Part shown: positions 31,127 through 39,113 of the stretch, piece after piece
Numbering within the stretch: position 1 is the stretch's first letter
Layout: each line of letters opens with the position of its first letter
Assembly (NCBI GenBank): GCA_965220955.1
Contig: CBDCRK010000030.1
Span: forward strand, 200,217 to 264,216
Length of the DNA stretch: 64,000 nt
DNA from: CBDCRK01 sp965220955
Lineage (GTDB): Bacteria; Desulfobacterota; Binatia; Bin18; CBDCRK01
Direction: 5' to 3'
Notes under the pieces: model-generated
Database searches by the model: none
What the model was told of the DNA's origin: nothing
What the model saw: the letters and a program-made list of their open reading frames with translations, nothing else
Made by a program: the position numbers and the translations under genes

Positions 31127-33625
31127 ATGAACTACAAAAAAGACGCCCACGGGACTACCTATCATTCTCCCTCTGGCCACAGTGACCCTATGGAGAAAGA
31201 TCCTGTCTGTGGTATGAGTGTGGATCCGGCCACAGCCACCCATAGGTACGATTACAACGGGCAGACCTACTTTTTTTGTAGTCAACCCTGCCTGGGTAAA
31301 TTTCGTGCTGAGCTTGCCAAATATTTAACTTCCTCCCCAAACCATTGCCTGCCGGACGGCTCTGCCCCTGAGGTCCGGTCTCCGCCCACGGGCGATCAAG
31401 CCGTCTATACCTGCCCCACGCATCCCGAGATTCGTCAGCAGGGACCAGGCTCTTGTCCGCAGTGTGGTATGGCCCTGGAGCCATTAACCAACGGGGCGCC
31501 GGTCACAAGAACAGAGTATGTCTGTCCTATGCATCCAGAGGTTGGGCAAAAAGAACCTGGTTCCTGTTCCATCTGTGGAATGGCTTTGGAACCCCGAACA
31601 GTAACCGCAGAGGAGGAAGCTAATCCCGAACTGGTAGACATGACCCGCCGATTCTGGATTAGTCTTTTTCTTGCAGCTCCGATCTTTTTCCTGGCCATGT
31701 CAGAGATGGTTCCGGGCCAGCCGGTGCAGCGTGCGCTCTCCGCACATCTTCTTACCTGGCTCCAGTTTGCCCTTGCTACTCCGGTAGTGCTGTGGGGGGG
31801 ATGGCCCTTTTTCCAGCGTGGCTGGGCATCCGTTGTTAACCGTAGCCTGAACATGTTCACCCTCATTGCCATCGGCACCGGGACAGCCTATGGCTACAGT
31901 GTGGTTGCCACCCTTCTTCCCGATATCTTCCCAGCTTCGTTTCGTGGTCACAGTGGTGAGATGGCGGTCTACTTTGAGGCTGCCACCGTCATCATCACTC
32001 TAGTGCTTCTGGGACAGGTACTAGAGCTGCGTGCCCGTAGTCGGACCAGCAGCGCTATCAGGGCTCTTCTGGGCCTTGCTCCCAAAACCGCCCGGGTACT
32101 GCGAGACAACGGGACTGAAGAGGACATCCCTTTGGATGGGGTTAAGTCTGGCGACCGGCTGCGAGTCCGTCCCGGCGAGAAAATACCCGGGGACGGTAGG
32201 ATCCTTGAGGGGACAAGTTTCGTGGATGAGTCGATGGTTACGGGCGAACCCATCCCGGTGGAGAAATTTCGGGGCAGTCGGGTTACCGGGGGTACTGTGA
32301 ATGGTACGGGCGGGTTTGTGATGCGGGCTGAGCGCGTTGGGAGCGATACCCTGCTTGCCCAGATTGTACACATGGTGAGTGAGGCTCAGCGTAGCCGTGC
32401 TCCCATTCAGCGCTTGGCCGATATTGTTGCTTCGTACTTTGTTCCAGCGGTTGTACTGGCCGCCATATGCACCCTGATCATCTGGGGTTTGATTGGGCCA
32501 GAGCCGCGTATGGCCTATGCCCTGGTCAATGCTGTGGCCGTACTCATTATTGCTTGCCCCTGTGCCTTGGGACTGGCTACCCCAATGTCAATCATGGTAG
32601 GGACGGGCCACGGCGCTAGCGTGGGTGTGCTTATTAAGAATGCTGAGGCACTGGAGATTTTGGAGAAGGTCGACACCCTGGTGGTGGATAAAACTGGCAC
32701 GCTCACCGAAGGTAAACCTTATCTGGTTTCAGTGGCAACCTTCTCAGAGCAGACGGAGGCAGAGATTCTGCGCTTGGCCGCAAGCCTAGAGCGGGGGAGT
32801 GAGCATCCGTTGGCCGCGGCCATTGTTGCGAGTGCTCAGGAGAAAGGTCTGGGATTCTCCCAGGTCGAAGACTTCCGGTCGGTTACCGGCAAGGGGGTAA
32901 TCGGTACAGTGGATAACCGGATTGTGACCCTGGGCAACCATAAACTCCTGGAGGACCTGAGTATAGATACGGGTTCTCTGCTTGAGCGGGCTGAGGCCCT
33001 GCACCGCGACGGCCAGACGGTGATGTTCGTTGCTATCAACGGCCAAGCAGCCGGTCTGTTGGGGGTGGCTGATCCCATCAAGGAGTCTACCTCTGAGGCA
33101 ATCCGGATGCTGCATGAGGACGGCATACGCATTGTTATGCTCACCGGGGACAGCCATACTACCGCCAAGGCTGTAGCTGGCAAACTAGGGCTCAACGAAG
33201 TACAAGCCGAGATTCTGCCCGAGCAGAAAGGGGAGGCGATAAGACGTCTTCAGGCTGAGGGCCGCGTGGTGGCCATGGCTGGGGACGGCATTAATGATGC
33301 TCCAGCCATGGCCCAGGCTCAGGTGGGCGTGGCCATGGGCACGGGTACGGACGTGGCTATGGAGAGTGCTGGGGTTACCCTGGTGAAGGGTGACCTGCGG
33401 GGCATTGCCCGGGCTCGCAAGCTCAGCCGGGGTACTATGCGCAACATTCGCCAGAATCTCTTCTTCGCGTTCATTTACAACACTCTTGGAGTCCCTATAG
33501 CGGCAGGTATCTTCTACCCTATGTTTGGACTGCTACTAAGCCCCATGGTTGCTGCTGCCGCTATGACCTTTAGTTCCGTGTCCGTTATCAGCAACGCGTT
33601 ACGGCTGCGCACCCTGGCTCTGTAG
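31127..33625 (+). CDS. Heavy-metal (Cu/Ag) translocating P1B-type ATPase with YHS and two metal-binding HPE domains
   Basis: 832 residues from ATG 31127 (31190 is a possible later start). A YHS domain (KDPVCGMSVDPATATHRYDY) comes first, then two heavy-metal-binding-domain repeats, CPTHPEIRQQGPGSCPQCGM and CPMHPEVGQKEPGSCSICGM. Transport elements are IACPCALGLATP (CPC ion site), VTGEPIPVEK, DKTGTLTEGKP (phosphorylated Asp) and GDGINDAPAMAQA. About eight membrane helices are visible. It exports Cu(I) or Ag(I) to the periplasm. This layout is usual for copper ATPases of copper-rich environments, fitting the multicopper oxidase and TolC-like gene at 43-46 kb. Confidence 0.93.
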   Translation: MNYKKDAHGTTYHSPSGHSDPMEKDPVCGMSVDPATATHRYDYNGQTYFFCSQPCLGKFRAELAKYLTSSPNHCLPDGSAPEVRSPPTGDQAVYTCPTHPEIRQQGPGSCPQCGMALEPLTNGAPVTRTEYVCPMHPEVGQKEPGSCSICGMALEPRTVTAEEEANPELVDMTRRFWISLFLAAPIFFLAMSEMVPGQPVQRALSAHLLTWLQFALATPVVLWGGWPFFQRGWASVVNRSLNMFTLIAIGTGTAYGYSVVATLLPDIFPASFRGHSGEMAVYFEAATVIITLVLLGQVLELRARSRTSSAIRALLGLAPKTARVLRDNGTEEDIPLDGVKSGDRLRVRPGEKIPGDGRILEGTSFVDESMVTGEPIPVEKFRGSRVTGGTVNGTGGFVMRAERVGSDTLLAQIVHMVSEAQRSRAPIQRLADIVASYFVPAVVLAAICTLIIWGLIGPEPRMAYALVNAVAVLIIACPCALGLATPMSIMVGTGHGASVGVLIKNAEALEILEKVDTLVVDKTGTLTEGKPYLVSVATFSEQTEAEILRLAASLERGSEHPLAAAIVASAQEKGLGFSQVEDFRSVTGKGVIGTVDNRIVTLGNHKLLEDLSIDTGSLLERAEALHRDGQTVMFVAINGQAAGLLGVADPIKESTSEAIRMLHEDGIRIVMLTGDSHTTAKAVAGKLGLNEVQAEILPEQKGEAIRRLQAEGRVVAMAGDGINDAPAMAQAQVGVAMGTGTDVAMESAGVTLVKGDLRGIARARKLSRGTMRNIRQNLFFAFIYNTLGVPIAAGIFYPMFGLLLSPMVAAAAMTFSSVSVISNALRLRTLAL

Positions 33626-33692
33626 TCTATTGAGCCCGATTATGAATCGACTGATCGATCTACTACCGGTCATTTGAAACTGTTTGCTATTC

Positions 33693-33721
33693 TTGATACC
33701 CGTCAATCAACAGCGTATAGC
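33693..33721 (+). promoter_or_regulatory. Promoter copy A (conserved with 36073-36101)
   Basis: TTGATA (33693-33698), 17-base spacer CCCGTCAATCAACAGCG, TATAGC (33716-33721). The spacer and the next 90 bases resemble those at 36079-36190, including TCAACA-CGTATA and GCTTCTTTGTGA. Confidence 0.55.
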
Positions 33722-33772
33722 TATCACAACTATAGTTGGCTTTTGCCAGAAAATCACTTGCTGTGGACCCCA

Positions 33773-33830
33773 ATGCTTCTTTGTGAATAGGCTCTTGCCA
33801 ACATAGGTTAGAGCCATTTTGGTTAGGCCA
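33773..33830 (+). pseudogene. Ghost of a TetR-family regulator gene, copy A
   Basis: ATG 33773 reads MLLCE-stop-ALANIG-stop, which aligns with GLLCEQARANVR-stop of the better preserved TetR remnant at 36142. The DNA after it keeps only a 14-base tandem repeat (GCCATTTTG twice, about 33813-33835). Nothing of the HTH is left. Confidence 0.5.
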
Positions 33831-33857
33831 TTTTGAGCCCAGGAGGAGGGAAAAAAT

Positions 33858-34499
33858 ATGACTGCAGGCAAGGATACAGCGATCAGCCTTAAGCTTCAGC
33901 TCTACTCGGACTTTGTCTGACCGTTCTGCTTCATAGCGGAGCGAAGCAGCCTGGTCAGGCTGCAAGAAGAATTTAATATTGAGGTTGACTGGCGCGGGTT
34001 CGAACTGCATCCAGAGACACCGCTGGGTGGTAGGCCCATAACAGACCTTATGCCGGCGGCGCAGGTATCCTCGATGCAGAATTACCTGCGTCAGTTCGCT
34101 GCCTCATTTGGTATTGAGGAAATGGGGTGGTCTGAGCGCTTGCCTAACACCCGGCGCGTGTTGGCAATGGCTGAGTATGCGCGCGAGCAGGGAAAGCTTG
34201 ACGCGTTCCGTGAGGCGGCTATGGACGGGCACTGGTGCGAGGGGAAAAACCTGGAGGAGGAGAGTGATCTGCGGGAGATCGCCCACCGGGTGAGCCTAGC
34301 CCCGGACGCTGCGGTTCGGGCAATGAATAACGCTCGATATCTTGAACGCGTCGATGCCTTGCGTAAGGAAGCCACCAAAGTGGGCGTGACAGGTATCCCG
34401 GCTTTCTTCTTTGGCAGCGTGTGCGTAGTGGGCTGCCAGTCGTACGAGGTTTTGGCCAAGGCTGCCGAACGCGCTGGTGCCCGACAACGGACTTCCTAA
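33858..34499 (+). CDS. FrnE/DsbA-family thiol-disulphide oxidoreductase, predicted selenoprotein (Sec21)
   Basis: ATG 33858 follows AGGAGGAGGGAAAAAAT. The frame runs through one TGA (33918-33920) to TAA 34497-34499, 213 residues. Before it stands LKLQLYSDFV and after it PFCFIAERSS, so the TGA replaces the first Cys of the family's C-P-x-C active site (SDFVCPFC type), giving U-P-F-C. Downstream family motifs are intact: WRGFELHPETPLGG, KLDAFREAAMDGHWCEGKNL and the cis-Pro loop GVTGIPAFFFGSVCV. A hairpin follows at SECIS distance. Without Sec only a headless protein from 34050 would be made. The enzyme probably handles disulphides or peroxides; no signal peptide, so cytoplasmic. Confidence 0.88.
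33918..33949 (+). promoter_or_regulatory. SECIS-like hairpin after the in-frame UGA of the FrnE-like gene
   Basis: TGA 33918-33920. CTGCTTC (33926-33932) pairs with GAAGCAG (33943-33949). Inside, GC (33936-33937) can pair with GC (33941-33942), leaving a bulge ATA and an apical loop GGA (33938-33940), 17 bases after the UGA. A loop with G first, 16-37 bases behind the UGA, is the bacterial SelB-binding pattern. Confidence 0.75.
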
Positions 34500-34529
34500 G
34501 CGAAATTGGCATATGTTAAGGAGAAGACT

Positions 34530-35882
34530 TTGCGGACGGGGACTTCTCTGGTAGGGCTGGGCGTAGGCCTGTTGCTGATGTTGGTTCTGCCCCTGACCGT
34601 ATTTGCAGAGGGGCAGGAACCCAACTCAAAGCCTGTACGGACCTGGCATACTGTGGCGGAGCTAACAAAAGCAGAGCGAGCCCTGGTCGATATGCGAGCC
34701 ACAACGCCGCGGGATTCCCGCTTTCCCTATATGCCTGCTGAACGGTACCCCTTTGAGCCACCCTACACGGCCGAGGAGATGGGGTATCGGGCCATGGAGT
34801 TTAGCCACTCTCCCCGCTGGTCGAGCAACTTCCCTGATGTCAGTGGTACTCTGACCAGCGAAGGCTATCTTTTCACCTCTAAGATTTACAGTCCTATCTT
34901 CTATGTGCCCAACGCCAAAGGCCTGACGGGGTTTGCCGGTGAGCTCTATGGCACCAACCCCGGCGAGCCCACACGCAAAATTACCGGCCAGGATACCTTC
35001 CCCCCCGAAGCCTATGGCAATCAGATAGTGATGATCCAGTACCGCACAGACCAGGAGCATCCAACCCGCTGGGACCTCTATTTTTACAGCGATGGGTTGC
35101 GCCGTGTGCGCCATCAACCCTCGCCCCGACGCGGGGACAAGCTGGCCCAAGGGGCGGAAAGCATTGACGATATTATGGGGCGCGACCCCTGGGAGTTTAG
35201 TTGGGAGCTTTTGGGAACTGACGTGCTGTTTGAGACGGTGCGTTTTCCCACCACTCGTCCTACGGTTACCCTGGGGCGCTCGGACGGCACCTTCTATACC
35301 GTCCCCACTAAAAGCCTACGCTTAATGGGCGAGGACTATCCCTTCTATACTCCCGAGGCAGGAGTGAAGTGCTGGGTGGTCAAAGCTCGGGTCAAAAAGG
35401 AATGGCTACCCCACTACTATGCCCCAACCATCCTCTACTGGCTTGACCAGCATTACTTCTACCCATTGCGCATCGAGCAGTACGGTAGAGAGGGCAACCT
35501 CATCTTTATCGAAACCCGCCTGGCCAAATTGCTCAACCCAGCCATGGGAGATAAAGGTTATGGGATCCTCTTTAACTATTACTGGGATGTGACTCTGGAC
35601 TACATGCGCTACAGTGTACACGATAGTCATGAGGTTAAGGAGTGGTCCAAGAAGGATCAAGAGGTCTTCTTCAGTCCCGCGGTACTGCCGCGGAAGTGGC
35701 ATTTTGCCCCAAGCAAGAGCCAGGCCGAGGTGACTTCTGCCAAAGAATTTTTTCTCCGTCCCACTCTGGATCGTGACAAATTGCCCCAGGAGCGTAAGAT
35801 TGTACTCACACCGGAGATAGAGGAGAGGATTCGGGTGCAGGAGGAAGCTGGATATCTCCGCTTTGATGAAGAAATGCCTTAG
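34530..35882 (+). CDS. DUF1329 exported protein (second of three)
   Basis: 450 residues from TTG 34530, with AAGGAGA five bases upstream; the in-frame 34506 TTG has no ribosome site. A signal peptide (LVGLGVGLLLMLVLPLTVFA) precedes the mature chain. Motifs shared with the protein at 7190-8506 include MGYRAMEFSHSPRW, PEAYGNQIVMIQYRTDQEH, PRRGDKLAQ, IMGRDPWEFSWELLGTDVLF and EWLPHYYAPTILYWLDQHYF. The family is periplasmic and thought to work with outer-membrane DUF1302 partners, one of which is at 39114. The gene lies 30 bases after the selenoprotein gene and probably shares its promoter. Confidence 0.88.
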   Translation: MRTGTSLVGLGVGLLLMLVLPLTVFAEGQEPNSKPVRTWHTVAELTKAERALVDMRATTPRDSRFPYMPAERYPFEPPYTAEEMGYRAMEFSHSPRWSSNFPDVSGTLTSEGYLFTSKIYSPIFYVPNAKGLTGFAGELYGTNPGEPTRKITGQDTFPPEAYGNQIVMIQYRTDQEHPTRWDLYFYSDGLRRVRHQPSPRRGDKLAQGAESIDDIMGRDPWEFSWELLGTDVLFETVRFPTTRPTVTLGRSDGTFYTVPTKSLRLMGEDYPFYTPEAGVKCWVVKARVKKEWLPHYYAPTILYWLDQHYFYPLRIEQYGREGNLIFIETRLAKLLNPAMGDKGYGILFNYYWDVTLDYMRYSVHDSHEVKEWSKKDQEVFFSPAVLPRKWHFAPSKSQAEVTSAKEFFLRPTLDRDKLPQERKIVLTPEIEERIRVQEEAGYLRFDEEMP

Positions 35883-36072
35883 GTCACTCCCCCTGCGCAA
35901 CAGTAGGGGCAGGGCGGGCACAAGGCGCTGGGCAGGGCAAAAAATAAAGGGCACTCAGGCGGCACCCTTGAACCACCGGCTTTGCGGGGGGTAGTTAGAG
36001 AATCAAGTCTGATAACCGGTCCCTGCCCAAACACTTGAGCCGGTTGGCTCGCCGGAAGTGAGCAGCTGTGGC

Positions 36073-36101
36073 TTGACACTCACAAGTCAACAACGTATAT
36101 C
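36073..36101 (+). promoter_or_regulatory. Promoter copy B with TTGAC/GTCAA dyad
   Basis: TTGACA (36073-36078), 17-base spacer, TATATC (36096-36101): close to the sigma-70 consensus. TTGAC (36073-36077) and GTCAA (36086-36090) form an inverted repeat over the -35, a plausible operator for the now dead TetR gene just downstream. Confidence 0.6.
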
Positions 36102-36141
36102 CATTTACAACGGCGTTGACTTTTTGTTGGAAGATCGTCTG

Positions 36142-36330
36142 ATGAAGACCACAGGGCTTCTTTGTGAGCAGGCCCGTGCCAACGTACGCTAGGCCATCCT
36201 GGATGCAGCCCGGGTGCTGTTTAGAGAAGAGGGCTATGCTGGTCTCTCAATGCGTCGTCTGGCTAATAGCAGTAGGATACACGCCGAAAACCATCTATCT
36301 GTATTTTGCCGATAAAAAAGATGAGCGGTG
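36142..36330 (+). pseudogene. Broken TetR-family regulator gene, copy B
   Basis: ATG 36142 reads MKTTGLLCEQARANVR then TAG (36190-36192), then AILDAARVLFREEGYAGLSM RRLA in the same frame. After a one-base shift near 36265-36270 the next frame gives AVGYTPKTIYLYFADKKDE, which is the TetR recognition helix. After this the similarity fades. So a nonsense codon, a frameshift and loss of the ligand domain have killed the gene. It lies 3' of promoter copy B and 5' of a DUF1329 gene. Confidence 0.82.
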
Positions 36331-36495
36331 TGGCCTCCATGCTTGTACTGGGACGGAGGCTGCCTGGGGTCGCATGGGAAACGTTGGTCACACATCTGGT
36401 CGCGGGTGTGGTTCAAGAGAGACACTCGTAGTTTCTTGTCGATGAGTCAACGGTTGTTGTCCAAATTCTAAATCCGTTAAACGGAGGGATACCTG

Positions 36496-37839
36496 GTGAC
36501 AAAAAAAGGACAGCTTCTAGCGAAAAAATACCCGTTGCTAAGAGGGCGTCTCGCCCCTGGCTGGTTTCTTCTTGTGGCAGGGATGCTGCTGGCAACTCTA
36601 AGCTTGACTTCTCTGTCTTCAGCTTCAGAGGGTCAGAGCTACGAAGCACTGCGTCACTGGTTGGAGCAGCACCGGACAGCGGAGCCAGGCTTTGCAGCCG
36701 GGCAGCACCTCACCCTCAAGGACCGTGAGGCCCTGGAGCCCTTCATTCCGCAGTCAGCCTGGGAGTACTACTTTTTTTCTGACCTGGACATGGAGATAAC
36801 CCCCACAGGCCACTATCCCCCCCCGCCGGAGTGGGGGAAGAAGGTTAAGGAGGGCTATCGCCTGGATGAGCAGGGGGTACTGATAGGATTTAGCGGTGGG
36901 GGATTTCCTTTTCCCGAGATTAAACCCGGGGAGCCGCAGGCAGCACTCAAGGTGGTCTGGAACATGCTGTGGCGGCCTGGAACCGACGATTACGTTATGC
37001 CCATGGTGGCTTGGTCCCGGGGGGAAAGTGGGAGGCTGGACCGGAAGTTTGAGTTTACCTCGGTTAGCTCCAGGTATGCCCGGGGGGATCACTGTCTGGT
37101 GCCAGGTTACGAAGAAGTGAAAAGCAAGTCGATGATGGAGTTTCGTTCCCCGCGGGACATGACCGGAGCCAAGAATCTATCTGTTACCTACGTGGATCAT
37201 TACAAGGAAGACAACGGCTGGATCTATATGCCGTCCCAGAGAAAGCCCCGGCGCACCCTGGCCTCTGAGCGGACTAGTGAATTGATGGGGATGGATTTTA
37301 CCCGTGAGGATGCGATGGGATTTGGCGGCAAGGTATACGAGCATGACTGGACTTACCTGGGCAAAAAGGCGGTTTTGGCCACAATCAATGTGCGCGACAA
37401 TCCTGAGGCTGGCGGGCCGCATCTTTGGGTGCCGCACAAGGCACGTTGGGAGCTTAGGGAGTGTCATGTGCTTTTGGTGGAGCCTAGGCTTGCTAACCAT
37501 CCCTATAGTCACAAGATCATCTTTATTGACACCGAGACTTTTTGGACTCTGTGGATGTTTGCCTTTGATCGTGACGAGCAGCTGCTACGCATGAATCAAC
37601 ACTTTCTTAAGTACTCAGAGAGTTATGTGGAGGACAGTCCCCAGCAGGCTCCTTATCTGTCGCAGGATTTCTCCAATAACCTGGGGCATCATGTCTTCAT
37701 CCACCTGGGCGAGACCGACATCAACGCGCTGAAGCCCCACGCGACTTATAGCCACTGTTACGTGATGATGAAGGATTTCTCCCCGGGTCGAGCCAAGCAA
37801 TTCTACTCTCTGCGCAACATGGTGAGCGGCCGGCGTTAG
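36496..37839 (+). CDS. DUF1329 exported protein (third, divergent)
   Basis: 447 residues from GTG 36496 behind GGAGGGATACCTG. A basic start is followed by a signal helix (GWFLLVAGMLLATLSLTSL). The body has family traits such as EVKSKSMMEFRSPRDMTGAK, GWIYMPSQRKPRRTLASERT, MGMDFTREDAMGFGGKVYEH and WVPHKARWELRECHVLLVEP. It is only distantly similar to the other two copies. It heads a run of co-directional genes with the AMIN-TPR protein and the outer-membrane protein, with small gaps, so the three are probably one transport or envelope-lipid unit. Confidence 0.85.
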   Translation: MTKKGQLLAKKYPLLRGRLAPGWFLLVAGMLLATLSLTSLSSASEGQSYEALRHWLEQHRTAEPGFAAGQHLTLKDREALEPFIPQSAWEYYFFSDLDMEITPTGHYPPPPEWGKKVKEGYRLDEQGVLIGFSGGGFPFPEIKPGEPQAALKVVWNMLWRPGTDDYVMPMVAWSRGESGRLDRKFEFTSVSSRYARGDHCLVPGYEEVKSKSMMEFRSPRDMTGAKNLSVTYVDHYKEDNGWIYMPSQRKPRRTLASERTSELMGMDFTREDAMGFGGKVYEHDWTYLGKKAVLATINVRDNPEAGGPHLWVPHKARWELRECHVLLVEPRLANHPYSHKIIFIDTETFWTLWMFAFDRDEQLLRMNQHFLKYSESYVEDSPQQAPYLSQDFSNNLGHHVFIHLGETDINALKPHATYSHCYVMMKDFSPGRAKQFYSLRNMVSGRR

Positions 37840-37881
37840 CCGGAGCGCCAAGACAAGATCACAGCCTAACGAGTTGCTACC

Positions 37882-39054
37882 ATGGGCAAAGTGCGGCTCT
37901 ACCTTCTTGTTTTGTTTCTCTGGGCAGGGTTATGCTCCCCGACCGCTTTTCCTCAGCCCCCAACCCAACCCTCTACCCTCCACCTGCACAAGATACAGCT
38001 CTCCGTAGAGACAGGACAGAAGATTGTCTCCTTTAATTTTTCTCTACCACCCGATTCCGTAAAAGCCTTTGTGCTATCGTCACCCCCCCGGCTGGTTGTG
38101 GATATCAAGGGACCCATCAAAGACCAGCCTACAGCGACCTACACGGTGGAGGATTCGCTGCTCCACCGTGTGCGTGTTGGCTCCCATCCACAGCGCCTCC
38201 GGTTTGTCCTTGACCTCAAGACGGACAAGGTTCCGCCTTTCTCTGTTGAGCAGAAGGACGTACGGGTTACGGCAGTGCTGGGAGAGCGAACCGGAGAGTC
38301 CGGGAAGGTCCACTCCCAAACTCTCTTTTCGCTTAGCGGAAAAGTGGTTGCCTCTCAGAGCGTTCCCAGGGGGCCAGTCCTAACTCCTCCGCCTGTCACC
38401 CCTGATATGTCTGATATGTCGTTGAAGCAATATCTTCCCTTGTCCCAAGAGGCTCGTCACCATCTGAAGCAAGGGCAGGTTTTCTACGACAGAGGGCAAG
38501 TCGATGAGGCGATTGTCCAGTGGCGGGAGACGGTGCGCTTGGCCCCCAACGTTGCCAAAGCCCATCACCTCCTGGGGATAGCGTTGCGAGACAGTGGAGA
38601 CCTTACGGAATCACTTGCAGCATTTCAGGAGGCGCTCCGTCTGGACCCGGATAACGCCACGGCTTGTGTGCACCTTGCCAGAGCGTTTGAGGCCAGGGGG
38701 GACACAAAGGAAGCCTTTGCGGCTTATTATAGAGCCCTGCAATTGGTCCCCTCTGCGCCCTATGTGCACAATCGACTGGGCCATCTTTTGGCGGCGAAGG
38801 GAGACTGGGAAGGGGCGGTAACAGAGTGGCAGCAGACAACGGAGTTGCTGCCCAATTATGCCTATGCGCATGCCAACCTGGGCGAGGCGTTTGAGCAGAT
38901 GGGGAAGAGGGGGGAGGCTCTGGCTGCTTATGAGCGTGCCTTGCCGGTGTGCGCACGCTTTACCCAGGCCCTTGAGCAGATAGGAAAAAAGGGAGAGGCT
39001 GCTACCCTCTGTGCGGAGGTGCGTCGGCGTGTTGCCCGGCTGCGGCAGGATTAA
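37882..39054 (+). CDS. Exported AMIN-domain plus TPR-repeat protein
   Basis: 390 residues from ATG 37882 with a signal peptide (VRLYLLVLFLWAGLCSP). Residues about 33-135 are an AMIN domain (LHLHKIQLSVETGQKIVSFN, PPRLVVDIKGP, VRVGSHPQRLRFVLDLK), which binds peptidoglycan or outer-membrane partners in secretins and AmiC. Residues about 190-370 hold five TPR repeats with the typical A-x-x-x-P spacing (AIVQWRETVRLAPNVAKAHH, SLAAFQEALRLDPDNATACV). A duplicated PDMSDMS at 171 comes from a 9-base tandem. It is likely a periplasmic scaffold linking the DUF1329 and outer-membrane proteins of this operon. Confidence 0.88.
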   Translation: MGKVRLYLLVLFLWAGLCSPTAFPQPPTQPSTLHLHKIQLSVETGQKIVSFNFSLPPDSVKAFVLSSPPRLVVDIKGPIKDQPTATYTVEDSLLHRVRVGSHPQRLRFVLDLKTDKVPPFSVEQKDVRVTAVLGERTGESGKVHSQTLFSLSGKVVASQSVPRGPVLTPPPVTPDMSDMSLKQYLPLSQEARHHLKQGQVFYDRGQVDEAIVQWRETVRLAPNVAKAHHLLGIALRDSGDLTESLAAFQEALRLDPDNATACVHLARAFEARGDTKEAFAAYYRALQLVPSAPYVHNRLGHLLAAKGDWEGAVTEWQQTTELLPNYAYAHANLGEAFEQMGKRGEALAAYERALPVCARFTQALEQIGKKGEAATLCAEVRRRVARLRQD

Positions 39055-39113
39055 ATCAACATGATTCCCATAAAACTACCTTTCAAGAAGAACATAAGAA
39101 GGGGTAAGAGTCG

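Noticed and set aside
33918..33920. TGA of the FrnE-like gene as a plain nonsense mutation
   Set aside because: A random TGC-to-TGA change would not be accompanied by a hairpin of the right shape at the right distance, and a second gene in the window shows the same combination.
33985..34005. GGTTCGAA word resembling a tRNA T-arm
   Set aside because: It lies in the FrnE-like coding sequence (WRGFEL) and no acceptor stem or anticodon arm fits around it.
36190..36192. TAG in the TetR remnant as a pyrrolysine codon
   Set aside because: The same gene also has a frameshift and lacks its ligand domain, so it is simply dead.
38603..38956. Minus-strand ORFs over the TPR gene
   Set aside because: Codon-complement shadows of repeated TPR sequence without motifs.
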